From an uncultured Spirochaetales bacterium (GTDB lineage: Bacteria; Spirochaetota; Spirochaetia; Sphaerochaetales; Sphaerochaetaceae), in contig CASENB010000016.1 of NCBI GenBank assembly GCA_949289305.1, forward strand, positions 163,182 through 227,181: 64,000 bases of DNA, written 5' to 3'. The notes under the pieces are model-generated. The model worked only from the letters and a program-made list of their open reading frames with translations, was not told where the DNA came from and searched no databases. How positions within the stretch are numbered: position 1 is the stretch's first letter; each line of letters begins with the position of its first letter. A program made the translations under genes and the position numbers. Of the stretch, positions 53,780 to 62,657 are shown in pieces.

Positions 53780-54669
53780 ATCTTCTCCACCACCCTTAAT
53801 TTCGCACTTCTAGATGGAGGATTCTCCCTCTCCTCCTCCTCAGAAGGCACTATAGGTTTTTTAGTAATAATCTTAATTTGAGGATTATCTTTTCCTGCTT
53901 CCTCTTTGAACGTCCACTTTACGATTCTGTCTTCTAGGCTGTGAAATGTTATAACAGCAATTCTTCCGCCTTTCTTCAAAACCCTTATGGCATCTAATAA
54001 AGCAGGTTTAATCCTGTCTAACTCGCCATTCACCTCAATCCTTAGAGCTTGGAAAGTTCTAGTTGCAGGACTGATCTTCAAATGCCTATATTCCTTTGGA
54101 ACCGCATGGTAAATGATATCCTCAGCTTCCTTACTCGTTTTGATAGGAGAGATTTTTCTTCTTTCTACAAAAGCCCTTGCAATACGTCTTGAATAACGTT
54201 CTTCACCATATGTGTATATGATGTTGGCAAGCTCCTCTTCGCTATAGTTGTTCACGATATAACTGGCGCTAAGCTCACTATCTTTGTTAAGCCTCATGTC
54301 AAGAGGCTCATCAGAACGAAAAGAGAATCCCCTTTCGCTCTCAATATAGTGATATGTAGAAATACCGAGATCAAAGAGTATGATGTCTGCCGACTCATCC
54401 TCTCTTTCTCTCAGATAATCGTCAAACCAGGAATTGACAGGAATAAAATGTTCCTTATAGACGCTAAGACGCTCGATAGCTTTCTTTTGGATGTCCCTAT
54501 CCCTATCAATTCCATAGACTGTAAGAGCGGGATATGTAGAGAGGAAAAGATTAGTGTGTCCGCCTTCCCCCGTCGTACAGTCTATCATAGTTGCACTTTC
54601 AGTCTCTCTCAAAGCTAAATATTCAAGCACCTGCTTATGCATAACCGGGTAATGTAATATAGTCATCAC
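53776..54669 (-). CDS. rsmH: 16S rRNA (cytosine1402-N4)-methyltransferase RsmH
   Basis: 297 residues. HYPVMHKQVLEYL start, SAM motif IDCTTGEGGHTNLFL, ILFDLGISTYHYIESERGFSFR, SPATRTFQALRIEVNGEL and the C-terminal ITFHSLEDRIVKWTFK and NPPSRSAKLRVVEKI. Family signature is complete. It overlaps mraZ and ftsL by four bases each. Confidence 0.97.
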   Translation of the reverse strand: MMTILHYPVMHKQVLEYLALRETESATMIDCTTGEGGHTNLFLSTYPALTVYGIDRDRDIQKKAIERLSVYKEHFIPVNSWFDDYLREREDESADIILFDLGISTYHYIESERGFSFRSDEPLDMRLNKDSELSASYIVNNYSEEELANIIYTYGEERYSRRIARAFVERRKISPIKTSKEAEDIIYHAVPKEYRHLKISPATRTFQALRIEVNGELDRIKPALLDAIRVLKKGGRIAVITFHSLEDRIVKWTFKEEAGKDNPQIKIITKKPIVPSEEEERENPPSRSAKLRVVEKI

Positions 54670-55118
54670 ATGCTCCCCAGCTTATCAGCAAGACTCGATA
54701 TGCTTTCGCTCTCATCTTCCATTGCCTTATTATAGATATCAGAGTTCCAGACTTCTATTGCAAACCCCGTTCCAACCAATGTGACTTCACACTTAGCAAC
54801 AACGGAGAACTTCTCTCTTAAATTAAGCGGTATGTTGATTCTTCCTGACGCATCCTGCTCAATATATACTGCAGGCGCGATGAGCCTTCTAATTAGGCTG
54901 CGCTTTCTGCTGTCAAACATCGCAGTGTCAGAAGAAAGCACAGCCTGGGAAAACCGATCTTCGAAGTAGGAAGGAGTCATAAGCATTAAATGGTTCTCAT
55001 CAAGTCCGGGAAGTACTACAAGCTCTTGGGACTGTAGAGCCTGACGCATGCGAGATGGAAGCAGAATTCTGCCCTTCTCGTCTACGTTCGTACTATAAAT
55101 CCCCGTAATCATCTTCAT
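54666..55118 (-). CDS. mraZ: Transcriptional regulator MraZ
   Basis: First gene of the dcw cluster, a DNA-binding repressor or activator of its own operon in other bacteria. 150 residues with two SpoVT/AbrB-like repeats: YSTNVDEKGRILLPSRMRQAL and VYIEQDASGRINIPLNLREKF. Start ATG 55118 with GGTGAG upstream. Repeated AAAGTGG boxes lie in the leader and further upstream (see entries). Confidence 0.96.
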   Translation of the reverse strand: MKMITGIYSTNVDEKGRILLPSRMRQALQSQELVVLPGLDENHLMLMTPSYFEDRFSQAVLSSDTAMFDSRKRSLIRRLIAPAVYIEQDASGRINIPLNLREKFSVVAKCEVTLVGTGFAIEVWNSDIYNKAMEDESESISSLADKLGSM

Positions 55119-55125
55119 AAGCTCA

Positions 55126-55151
55126 CCACTTTATGGGAAATGCCACCACTT
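55126..55151 (-). promoter_or_regulatory. Candidate MraZ boxes in the mraZ leader
   Basis: On the minus strand AAAGTGG (55132-55126) and GAAGTGG (55152-55146) are spaced 20 bases, two helical turns. GTGG repeats on a ten-base period are the MraZ operator type. They lie just after the predicted promoter, in position for autoregulation. Confidence 0.6.
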
Positions 55152-55160
55152 CTTGACACT

Positions 55161-55189
55161 AACTTACACTAAGACGATCTAATTTGCAA
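55161..55189 (-). promoter_or_regulatory. Predicted mraZ/dcw promoter
   Basis: Minus-strand TTGCAA (55189-55184) and TAAGTT (55166-55161) are 17 bases apart, about 43 bases before the mraZ ATG. Confidence 0.45.
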
Positions 55190-55297
55190 CAAAAAAATGA
55201 TATTTTTTTTCAGTAAAAATAGACAATTAGACACACTAATTGATATTATTTCTTTTAATATAAGGAAATAAAATTTTAATATTTTTTCATTTCATAA

Positions 55298-55314
55298 AAA
55301 GTGGAGCAAAGTGG
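55298..55314 (+). promoter_or_regulatory. Second MraZ-type box pair, opposite orientation
   Basis: Plus-strand AAAGTGG at 55298-55304 and 55308-55314 (ten-base period, spacer AGC) lie about 180 bases upstream of mraZ. Spacing and sequence match AAAGTGG-N3 boxes known for Mollicute MraZ. No plus-strand gene follows. Confidence 0.5.
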
Positions 55315-55325
55315 AGGTAAAAATA

Positions 55326-55349
55326 AAAAAATCCCCATTTTCTGGGGAT
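55326..55349 (-). terminator. Rho-independent terminator of the GH57/DUF4912 operon
   Basis: The stem ATCCCCA/TGGGGAT (55331-55349) is followed by a T-run on the minus strand, four bases past the GH57 stop. Confidence 0.9.
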
Positions 55350-55352
55350 CTC

Positions 55353-56942
55353 TTACTCCGGTCTGAAGATGTTATAATCTATATGAGGGAATATCGCATT
55401 GCGTTTTTCCGCCTTTATAAGCCACTCAGTATTTACTGTGTTCTTGCACATCGAAGAATATACGACGTTAAAAGAACCAAGGTGGTTTCGCAGACGCTTT
55501 TCAGCATATGTGACGCTCGTCTTGTCGTGCATTATATACGGCCAGTCAGAGCTCATCGCAAGGAGCACTTCCCTACTCGCCTGATTTAAGAACCTTCCTT
55601 TCAAAGATCCCTGCTCAGGGAATCTTTCTGTAAGTTCCTGCATTCTCTCTATCGCTTGATGAATGTGTCGGTAGATCCAGACGTTAGAATCGTCAAGCCA
55701 AGTATCCGAGTATCCTCCGCGTCCCCAAGAACAGCCATTGATATAAAGCTTCTCGCTTTTAATGCTGTCGTCCATTAGACACTCTTTAGGACTTGTAAGC
55801 TTGATTTGGCCCTCAGACGAAGCACACTTTCTAAGTAGAAGTTCGATAAAATCAATTCCTTCATACCATCTGTGCCCAAAAAGCTCAGCGTCATAACAGA
55901 GGTTGAAAAGAGGATTCTCAAGGCCAAAGCTCGTAAGCATTATTCCTTTTCTCTGTATATGGTAGAGATAGTTATCTACGTGCAGCTTGATCTTCTCAAT
56001 CGCCTTCAGAGGATCGTAAATCTCTTTTTCATCCGTCTTTCCTGTGATTCGATAGTATTTGAATCCAGTGAAAACTCTGACTTCAGGCTCATGGATATAA
56101 GGCCTGATATAATCAAGACTCAAATCATATCCAATATCTCTATAGAACTCTCTGTAGTCGGTATCGCAAGGATATCCGCTTATGCTGTTCCATATTAAGC
56201 TGGTTATTCCCCAGTCACGTACGAACGCCTTAACGCCAGAAGGCAGTTCAACAGGGCTGTAGCCTCCATTCTTACTCTTATCCCTGCTTGAAATAATCGC
56301 ATGGCTTGGAAGCTGAAAATATGATATTCCGTACTTTTTAAGAACTTCATCAAGCCCTGGATAGTACCCGCACTCCGGAAGCCAGAAACCGTCAGTCTTA
56401 AAACCGAACGTCTCTTCAAACGTCTGGATTCCAAGAGACACCTGAGCATTAATCGCAGTTGGGAACTCTCTATAGAGAGGAAGGTATGCATGTGTTGCGG
56501 CTGTAGTCATCAAATCGATCTTGCCGTTCTTTTTAAGCCTCTTAAGAACAGGAATGATACTTTTGCCATTGTCTGTATAGAACTGCCAGTTGCTCTCAAG
56601 GCTTTTTAAATACATGACAGCAAGGCTTTGCAACTTCTTCTCGCCTTTTAGTCTCTGCTCTTCCTTCTTTCCAAGTTCGATGTGAAGTTTCATGTAGTTT
56701 TCAAATCTCTTGGAAAGCTCTTCGTCTTCAAGCATTGTCAGCAGAGTCGGAGAAAAACAGAACGTAATCTTAAAATCAAGTCCTTCCCTATCCAATCTGT
56801 CTAAAAGGGATAATAACGGAATATAACTTTCATTTAAACTTTCAAATAACCAGTCTTCTTCTAGAAAACGTGGATACTCTATATGACGCACATATGGCAG
56901 GTGCGCATGTAATATAAGGTTGACTCTGTTTTGATTACTCAT
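55353..56942 (-). CDS. GH57 alpha-glucan branching enzyme-like protein (with DUF1957)
   Basis: 529 residues. Motif 1 LILHAHLPYVRH, the nucleophile region DGFWLPECGYYPG (Glu), and the acid region CYDAELFGHRWYEGI (Asp) match GH57 1,4-alpha-glucan branching enzymes; the C-terminal helical domain (about 430-529) fits DUF1957. Such enzymes introduce alpha-1,6 branches in glycogen. The start at ATG 56942 has GAGGAGG upstream and removes a 19-residue unconserved extension. It overlaps the DUF4912 gene by eight bases. Substrate is inferred from the subfamily motifs. Confidence 0.87.
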   Translation of the reverse strand: MSNQNRVNLILHAHLPYVRHIEYPRFLEEDWLFESLNESYIPLLSLLDRLDREGLDFKITFCFSPTLLTMLEDEELSKRFENYMKLHIELGKKEEQRLKGEKKLQSLAVMYLKSLESNWQFYTDNGKSIIPVLKRLKKNGKIDLMTTAATHAYLPLYREFPTAINAQVSLGIQTFEETFGFKTDGFWLPECGYYPGLDEVLKKYGISYFQLPSHAIISSRDKSKNGGYSPVELPSGVKAFVRDWGITSLIWNSISGYPCDTDYREFYRDIGYDLSLDYIRPYIHEPEVRVFTGFKYYRITGKTDEKEIYDPLKAIEKIKLHVDNYLYHIQRKGIMLTSFGLENPLFNLCYDAELFGHRWYEGIDFIELLLRKCASSEGQIKLTSPKECLMDDSIKSEKLYINGCSWGRGGYSDTWLDDSNVWIYRHIHQAIERMQELTERFPEQGSLKGRFLNQASREVLLAMSSDWPYIMHDKTSVTYAEKRLRNHLGSFNVVYSSMCKNTVNTEWLIKAEKRNAIFPHIDYNIFRPE

Positions 56943-57639
56943 CCACTGCCTCCTCAGCCTTCTCAAGGATATCGTCGAGCAAAGGACTTTCCGCAACATA
57001 GCCTTCTTTCGTTGTCAAAAGGGATAGATATATCTTAAACAGATTATCGTTATCTTTTATTTCATCGGCATGATCGAGCCAGTAGGATTTTATTAATGAA
57101 AGGCTTGAAGAATGTGCAAGCTCTAACTCTTCTCCATTTATTTCAACAATTAAAGAAGCAAAACACTCGCCACCATTAGACCTGAGGCTCAGCGTCCATT
57201 CCTTATCTTCTAAAGAGACAGGGATGTCAAAAACTTCGCTTTTATCTCCATCTATTACAGTAGATCTTAGTCTTAATTCCTTCACCCCTGCTTCTTCGAG
57301 CTTTAACATATCCTGCGGAGAAATATCCCAATAGCAGTATGCCCAGTTAGGGTTTTTATACATGATATGAATCTCTGTAGTCGGATATCTCTCAGGAAGA
57401 TCTTCAACTCCAGGAAGTTCTACTACAGTCTTATCTATATCCCTGTAGTCTGTAATGCCATATAAAAACCTTCTATTTACGTCACCGCGTTCTGCAACGT
57501 CATCGTCCTCTTCATAAATATCCCTGAGCGTCTGTATCAGATCTTCTCGATCAAGGTTTTGAAAGTCTTCAACGCCTTCAGTCTCGGCTATATTTCTAAG
57601 CTCTTGAGTAGATAATGAATCAATCTTTATTAATATCAT
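56935..57639 (-). CDS. DUF4912 protein
   Basis: 234 residues. A SAP-like N-terminal helix pair (LSTQELRNIAETEGVEDF..LDREDLIQTLRDI) is followed by the DUF4912 core (LPERYPTTEIHIMYKNPNWAYCYWDI), which has the CBM48-like or Ig-like beta sandwich features of carbohydrate-binding modules. Family function is not established; its linkage to GH57 genes supports a role with alpha-glucans. Translationally coupled to the GH57 gene (eight-base overlap). Confidence 0.8.
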   Translation of the reverse strand: MILIKIDSLSTQELRNIAETEGVEDFQNLDREDLIQTLRDIYEEDDDVAERGDVNRRFLYGITDYRDIDKTVVELPGVEDLPERYPTTEIHIMYKNPNWAYCYWDISPQDMLKLEEAGVKELRLRSTVIDGDKSEVFDIPVSLEDKEWTLSLRSNGGECFASLIVEINGEELELAHSSSLSLIKSYWLDHADEIKDNDNLFKIYLSLLTTKEGYVAESPLLDDILEKAEEAVDE

Positions 57640-57793
57640 CTAAGTCCCTTTGCTAATTTCCAATTTACCGAAATAGAGCCTCTTTAGTCAAGTTTAACAA
57701 GCTCAAGAGTAGCTATAAACCCATTTTCACAGTTTAATTTTCTAATTATTTGCAATTATTTTTGAAATAAAAGAAATATTTATCTCTTTTTTA

Positions 57794-57809
57794 TGATAAA
57801 ATCGTTTCA
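57794..57809 (+). promoter_or_regulatory. Extended -10 just before the DUF3536 GH57 gene
   Basis: TGATAAAAT (57794-57802) resembles an extended -10; the predicted start is at or beside the ATG at 57810, and no ribosome-binding site is visible, so the transcript may be leaderless. No good -35 is seen. Confidence 0.35.
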
Positions 57810-60128
57810 ATGAGCAATAGAAACGGGAATATGTCGCTCTGCCTACATGCGCATTTTTACCAACCGGAGAGAGAGAATCCTCTAACAGGCATAATAGGCA
57901 GGCAGGAATCGGCCAGTCCTTATCTTAACTGGAACGAAAAAATTGACAACGATTGTTACAGCGCCAATGCGCATTCAAGATATTTAAATTCAAGCGGCAG
58001 GATAATAAGCATAAGCAACAACTATGAGAAGATATCGTTTGATTTCGCACCTACTCTTTTAAAATGGCTAGAAAGATATGACAGGAACACATACGATTTA
58101 ATACTCGATGCAGATAGAAAATCTTATGAAAGCCTAGGCCACGGCAATGCGATAGCACATCCGTTCACACATACTTTTCTCGCGCTTGAAACTCCAGAGG
58201 AACAGAAGATACAGATCGAATGGGGCCTTACAGATTTCCAGAACCGTTTTAAAAGGGATGCAGAAGGCATCTGGCTTCCAGAGGCTGCAATAAACCCGGA
58301 TGTGATAGACAGCGTAGCAGAGGCAGGACTGAAATTCGTAATACTTTCTCCACGCCAATGCAAGAAGATAGGAAATAAGACATATCAAGAGGGAATAGAT
58401 GTGCCGACAGACCGTCCATTCCTGCTTGAAGGAAGAAAAGGAAGGAAAATCTCCTGTTTTTTTTATAACCAGAAGATAGCAAACGACATCTCGTTCAGCC
58501 ACATACTTAAGAATGCGGACAATCTTTACATGGCGCTTTTAGACGAAAAAAGAAAAGGCCTTAGGTTCATTCAAAGCGCAACGGATGGAGAAATATACGG
58601 ACACTATGAGCCTTATGCAGATATGGCGCTTTCAGCCCTCATAAAAAAAGTAGAAGAAAGGGATGACTTCTACTTTACAAACTATGCTGCGTTTTTAGAG
58701 CATAACAATGCAACCGAAGTTGCAGAGCTGTACAGAGGTTCTGATGGAGTCGGTTCTTCATGGTCAAGTACGGACGGCCTTGAAAGGTGGTACAAGAACA
58801 TAGATCAAAACCTTGTCCCTGATGATAGCCTTAGGCTATGGAGAATGGCGCTGCGAACCGCGCTTAATAGACTTACAATCAAAGAGAAAGACATATTTAA
58901 CAAAGAAGTCAGCAGAATCTTCTCTTCATCTCTCAAGCCGGTAGAACTTCTATCTCTTGCTTCCGTTGCAATTAGCGGGAATGAGAGTATGGATACTTTC
59001 GTAAAAAGACTTCACACCCTTTATGATTTCGACAGCATTCATGACACGTCTATTGCATCCTTGATCAATGCGATGCTCATGAATAGGCTTTCTCTTTCCT
59101 CCTCAGGTTTCTTTTTTACGGATGTAACAGATCTTGATCCGAGACAGAACATTAGATGCGCGCTCTACTCCATTGAACTTCTACAACGTTTTGCAAACGG
59201 AGATCTTCTTCTTCCTTTCCTTTCCGATCTAAGGAAAGTAAAGAGCGCAAAAGGACTGTATTCAAACGCAATGGATATGGTCGTAAACGAATTGAAAGGC
59301 CTGAACGGAGAGACGGAAGCGGCTCTCGCATTCTTTTTAAATCTGTCTTTTTCAAAGAACACAGCGGCATTCACAGAATACGGAAAGTTCTCTCTCTCCT
59401 CATATGAAAAAGAAAACGGACACATTACGAAGATTAACATAAGGCACAACTCCCTTCTTCTCGATTTTACGTTCCTCATAGAATCTTCTTCATCGATCGA
59501 ATGGGGAATAGACCTATTATTTACTAAAAGAAGCTCATATGAGGGCGTGGACAGGCATTACAGGGTTAGAAGCAAGGATATCCCCGAATATCTTACAATG
59601 ATCACATCGAAATGGATAGATAATGAACTGAACGAAGTTGCATATAGTGAAATAGACAGGCTCATTAAAAATCTCTACAACTACTCTCTTCTTGCTAAAA
59701 ACAACAGCTATCTGCCTCTTCTTGCAGAGACAAGAGAAAACCTCGGACTAGCGCAGAAGATAATAAAATCGTCTTTCGCAGTCTCTTTGAAAAGCGAGAT
59801 GGAAGAAGCAGAGCGCGTAAAACTCGATACGCTCATTGAATTCGTTACAAGAAATGGAAGCGATTCTGATATTGCAACTCTTAAAGCGATCTTCTCAGAC
59901 TATATGGATACTATGGCAGAGAAAATAAAAGCGGAAGGACTGAAAAAAGAAAATTCCAGGGCTTTAATCGGCGCGCTCAGACTTGCAAGAAGAAATGGAT
60001 ATGAGCCAGACACGACAAATGCTCAAAACGAAGTCTACCCGTATTACAAAGGGCTTAAAAGCATAGATTCAAATATAGAGACTGACAAGATTGACGACAT
60101 CTTTTCCGATTTGAATTTCAGCCTATAA
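57810..60128 (+). CDS. GH57 glycoside hydrolase with C-terminal DUF3536
   Basis: 772 residues. The GH57 barrel (1-300) has LCLHAHFYQPERENP, FAPTLLKWL, HPFTHTFL, and GIWLPEAAI (nucleophile Glu); the acid residue is expected in ATDGEIYGHYEPYADM (Asp). The C-terminal half is DUF3536-like. This subfamily is often found with the GH57 branching enzyme and DUF4912 in glycogen or alpha-glucan metabolism; actual specificity unknown. It is divergent from DUF4912 and overlaps recN convergently by 11 bases. Confidence 0.83.
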   Translation: MSNRNGNMSLCLHAHFYQPERENPLTGIIGRQESASPYLNWNEKIDNDCYSANAHSRYLNSSGRIISISNNYEKISFDFAPTLLKWLERYDRNTYDLILDADRKSYESLGHGNAIAHPFTHTFLALETPEEQKIQIEWGLTDFQNRFKRDAEGIWLPEAAINPDVIDSVAEAGLKFVILSPRQCKKIGNKTYQEGIDVPTDRPFLLEGRKGRKISCFFYNQKIANDISFSHILKNADNLYMALLDEKRKGLRFIQSATDGEIYGHYEPYADMALSALIKKVEERDDFYFTNYAAFLEHNNATEVAELYRGSDGVGSSWSSTDGLERWYKNIDQNLVPDDSLRLWRMALRTALNRLTIKEKDIFNKEVSRIFSSSLKPVELLSLASVAISGNESMDTFVKRLHTLYDFDSIHDTSIASLINAMLMNRLSLSSSGFFFTDVTDLDPRQNIRCALYSIELLQRFANGDLLLPFLSDLRKVKSAKGLYSNAMDMVVNELKGLNGETEAALAFFLNLSFSKNTAAFTEYGKFSLSSYEKENGHITKINIRHNSLLLDFTFLIESSSSIEWGIDLLFTKRSSYEGVDRHYRVRSKDIPEYLTMITSKWIDNELNEVAYSEIDRLIKNLYNYSLLAKNNSYLPLLAETRENLGLAQKIIKSSFAVSLKSEMEEAERVKLDTLIEFVTRNGSDSDIATLKAIFSDYMDTMAEKIKAEGLKKENSRALIGALRLARRNGYEPDTTNAQNEVYPYYKGLKSIDSNIETDKIDDIFSDLNFSL

Positions 60129-61752
60129 GAGATGCGGCATGCGCTATAGATATTTCTGAGTCATCTCCTGAAAGAAGCCGTGCTATCTCTTTTATCCTTG
60201 CTTCTCCGCTTATATAGCTAAGAGCGCTTATGGTTCTTCCCTTTTCTTCCCTCTTTTTGACGAGTATGTGGCTATCTGCGCATCTTGCTATTTGAGCAAG
60301 GTGCGTGATTGCTATAATTTGAGTATTTTTGCTGATTGTTTTTAAAACGGATGCGACGTTGCTTGCAGCATGTCCGCTGATTCCAGTATCGATTTCATCG
60401 AAAATCAGAGTTTCAGTATCGTCAGATCTATGAAGATTGCTCTTTATGGCAAGCATTATGCGGCTTAACTCTCCGCCGGATGCGGCATTTTCAAGAAGAC
60501 TCTCTTTTTCACCTTTATTTGCTTTGATTAAAAATGTGATTTTATCAAGGCCGTATGGACCAAGATCGGTCTTTTCAATCCTAATAATGAATCTAGAACC
60601 TTCCATGCTAAGATCCTGAAGGCTCTTAGTAATATCTTTAGAAAGGTTTTCTGCTCTCTTCTGCCTCTTTTTACTTAGCTTTAACGCAAGCTCCATCGCA
60701 AGACTGCTTTGTCGTTCAATAGCTTTTTCAATCTTGCCAAGCTCTTCAAAACTATTATCAGAAAGCTCTAATGCAATTTTTATCTCATCCCTTCTTTTTA
60801 TTGCTTCTTCTATCGATCCGCCATATTTCTTTCTTATTCTTTGCAAAAGCGCAAGACGGCTGTTAAGCTCCTCCATCTCATATTCGTCAAAAGAGTAGCT
60901 TGATATCTTAGCGCTAATAGAAGAAAGGATGTCATCGGCTTCTATGCTGCAAGACTCAAGCCGATCGTAATACTCTATAAGGCTGTCATCTTTCGTTTTA
61001 GCTTTATCAAGATAAGAAAGGGCGGCAGAGAGGCTTCTAGATGAAGAATCTAAGGCATTCTTAGCTTCTGTAAGGTTATCAACCAAGCTCTCGGCATTCT
61101 GTGCAATCTTAAGCCTCTCTTTTATCTCATCATCCTCTCCGATTTTTAAATCCGCTTTATCAAGCTCATTTAATGAAAACTCAAGATAAGACCTGTCTTC
61201 TTCAAGACGGGCAATCTTATCTTTTAATTCCTTTTGAGATTTCTCTAAATCAATAAGCTCTTTATACGATTCTTGATATTCATAAAGTACGTGTTCAATG
61301 TCTTCATCGCAGTCTATGAGAAGACGCTGCATGTCGCTCTTTTTTAAATCCATAGAAGAGTTCTGGCTTGTGATATCAACCAAAAGACGCCCTATTTCAA
61401 AGCCCTCTGCAAGCGTTATGGAAGTTCCGTTAACGCTATATGAGCTTCTTCCATTGCTCTTAATTATGCGTCTTATTATGATTTTTCCATCCTCAGCCTC
61501 TATATCCTTGCTCTCAAGATAATTTAAAAGGCTCTTCCTCTTCGTATAAAATACTGCTTCAAGTTCTGCCTTATCTTCGCCTTCCCTTATCTCGCTCTTA
61601 TCTGCTTTTGCTCCGAGCAGCATGGAAATGGCAGATAGCAGGATAGATTTACCGGAACCTGTTTCACCGGTTATAACACTCATTCCGTCGTTAAAAGATA
61701 TATCAAGCTCAGGAATTAATACGAAATTCTTTATCTTTAAACTCTCAAGCAT
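60118..61752 (-). CDS. recN: DNA repair ATPase RecN
   Basis: SMC-like protein used in double-strand break repair. 544 residues. N-terminal LKIKNFVLIPELDISF and Walker A TGETGSGKSILLSAI; coiled coil (about 150-340); C-terminal signature ASGGELSRIMLAIK, Walker B TLIFDEIDTGISG and ITHLAQIA. Overlaps nadK by eight bases. Confidence 0.96.
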   Translation of the reverse strand: MLESLKIKNFVLIPELDISFNDGMSVITGETGSGKSILLSAISMLLGAKADKSEIREGEDKAELEAVFYTKRKSLLNYLESKDIEAEDGKIIIRRIIKSNGRSSYSVNGTSITLAEGFEIGRLLVDITSQNSSMDLKKSDMQRLLIDCDEDIEHVLYEYQESYKELIDLEKSQKELKDKIARLEEDRSYLEFSLNELDKADLKIGEDDEIKERLKIAQNAESLVDNLTEAKNALDSSSRSLSAALSYLDKAKTKDDSLIEYYDRLESCSIEADDILSSISAKISSYSFDEYEMEELNSRLALLQRIRKKYGGSIEEAIKRRDEIKIALELSDNSFEELGKIEKAIERQSSLAMELALKLSKKRQKRAENLSKDITKSLQDLSMEGSRFIIRIEKTDLGPYGLDKITFLIKANKGEKESLLENAASGGELSRIMLAIKSNLHRSDDTETLIFDEIDTGISGHAASNVASVLKTISKNTQIIAITHLAQIARCADSHILVKKREEKGRTISALSYISGEARIKEIARLLSGDDSEISIAHAASLIG

Positions 61753-62596
61753 GCATCTCTCCCGACCAGTTAAGCTTTTCCCTGATTACTTCAACATAAT
61801 TTCTCTTATGGCTTAAAACTAAAAGAGCTTTGCTTCGAGATTTCTCGATGCTTACCTCATCACCCTCTTTTAAAGCAATTGACGCCTGCCCATCAACAGA
61901 AAGAACTACATTCGTTCTCTGCCCCTCCTTAACCCTAACAAGGCATGTGCTTTCGCTTCCTGTAACAAGGGGTCTGTTCGATAGCGTGAAAGGACAGATA
62001 GGCGTGATGATAAATGCTGATATATCGGCCATTAGAATTGGCCCGCCTGCAGCCAAAGAATAACCTGTAGATCCTGTGGGCGTTGCAATTATAAGTCCAT
62101 CTGCTTTAAAAAGACCGGCATATGTCCCGTCTATTTCAAGCTCAAGTTTTACAACCTTGCTTGTTCCGCTTGATGAAACAGTCGCTTCGTTAAGGGCATA
62201 TGATGAGAATATCTTCTTCTTATTTCTCATTACAGAGACTTTTAACATCAGACGTCTTGAAAGATTATCGCCTACGCTGATATAGCGCTCGAAAGCATCC
62301 TTCCATTCGCTTTTTCCAACTTCAGTAATATATCCGAAAGAACCAAGATTGACAGGAAGTATTGGAAGGCCTAATTCATGAACCTTCCTTGCGACATATA
62401 ATACTGTTCCGTCTCCGCCAAGACTTATTACGAAATCTGCAGAATAAGGTATCTTAATATCGTCTGAATCGCTAAAGGTCACGAGGCTCTGGCATTTGAT
62501 ATTTCTTTCTTTCATATAACTCTCTATCTCGGAAGAGAGCAAATATGATTCTTTCTTTACTCCGTTAGAAATAATAAGAACTTCTTCAGGTCTCAT
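61745..62596 (-). CDS. nadK: NAD kinase
   Basis: ATP-dependent phosphorylation of NAD to NADP. 283 residues. The GGDGT motif (VISLGGDGTVLYVAR), LPVNLGSFGYITEV, the NE motif (YALNEATVSSSG) and PTGSTGYSLAAGGPI are present. Starts after a 61-base gap with AAGGAG upstream; coupled to recN, as in several spirochaetes and Firmicutes. Confidence 0.95.
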   Translation of the reverse strand: MRPEEVLIISNGVKKESYLLSSEIESYMKERNIKCQSLVTFSDSDDIKIPYSADFVISLGGDGTVLYVARKVHELGLPILPVNLGSFGYITEVGKSEWKDAFERYISVGDNLSRRLMLKVSVMRNKKKIFSSYALNEATVSSSGTSKVVKLELEIDGTYAGLFKADGLIIATPTGSTGYSLAAGGPILMADISAFIITPICPFTLSNRPLVTGSESTCLVRVKEGQRTNVVLSVDGQASIALKEGDEVSIEKSRSKALLVLSHKRNYVEVIREKLNWSGEMHA

Positions 62597-62657
62597 CTCA
62601 ACTCCTTGGCCCCATACCTATTCTATTGTAGCATAAAACGACGCATTAATTATATAT

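Noticed and set aside
55311..55589. Plus-strand ORF next to GTGGAGG
   Set aside because: It lies on the terminator and inside GH57 on the other strand; the GGAGG is part of the MraZ-type repeat.
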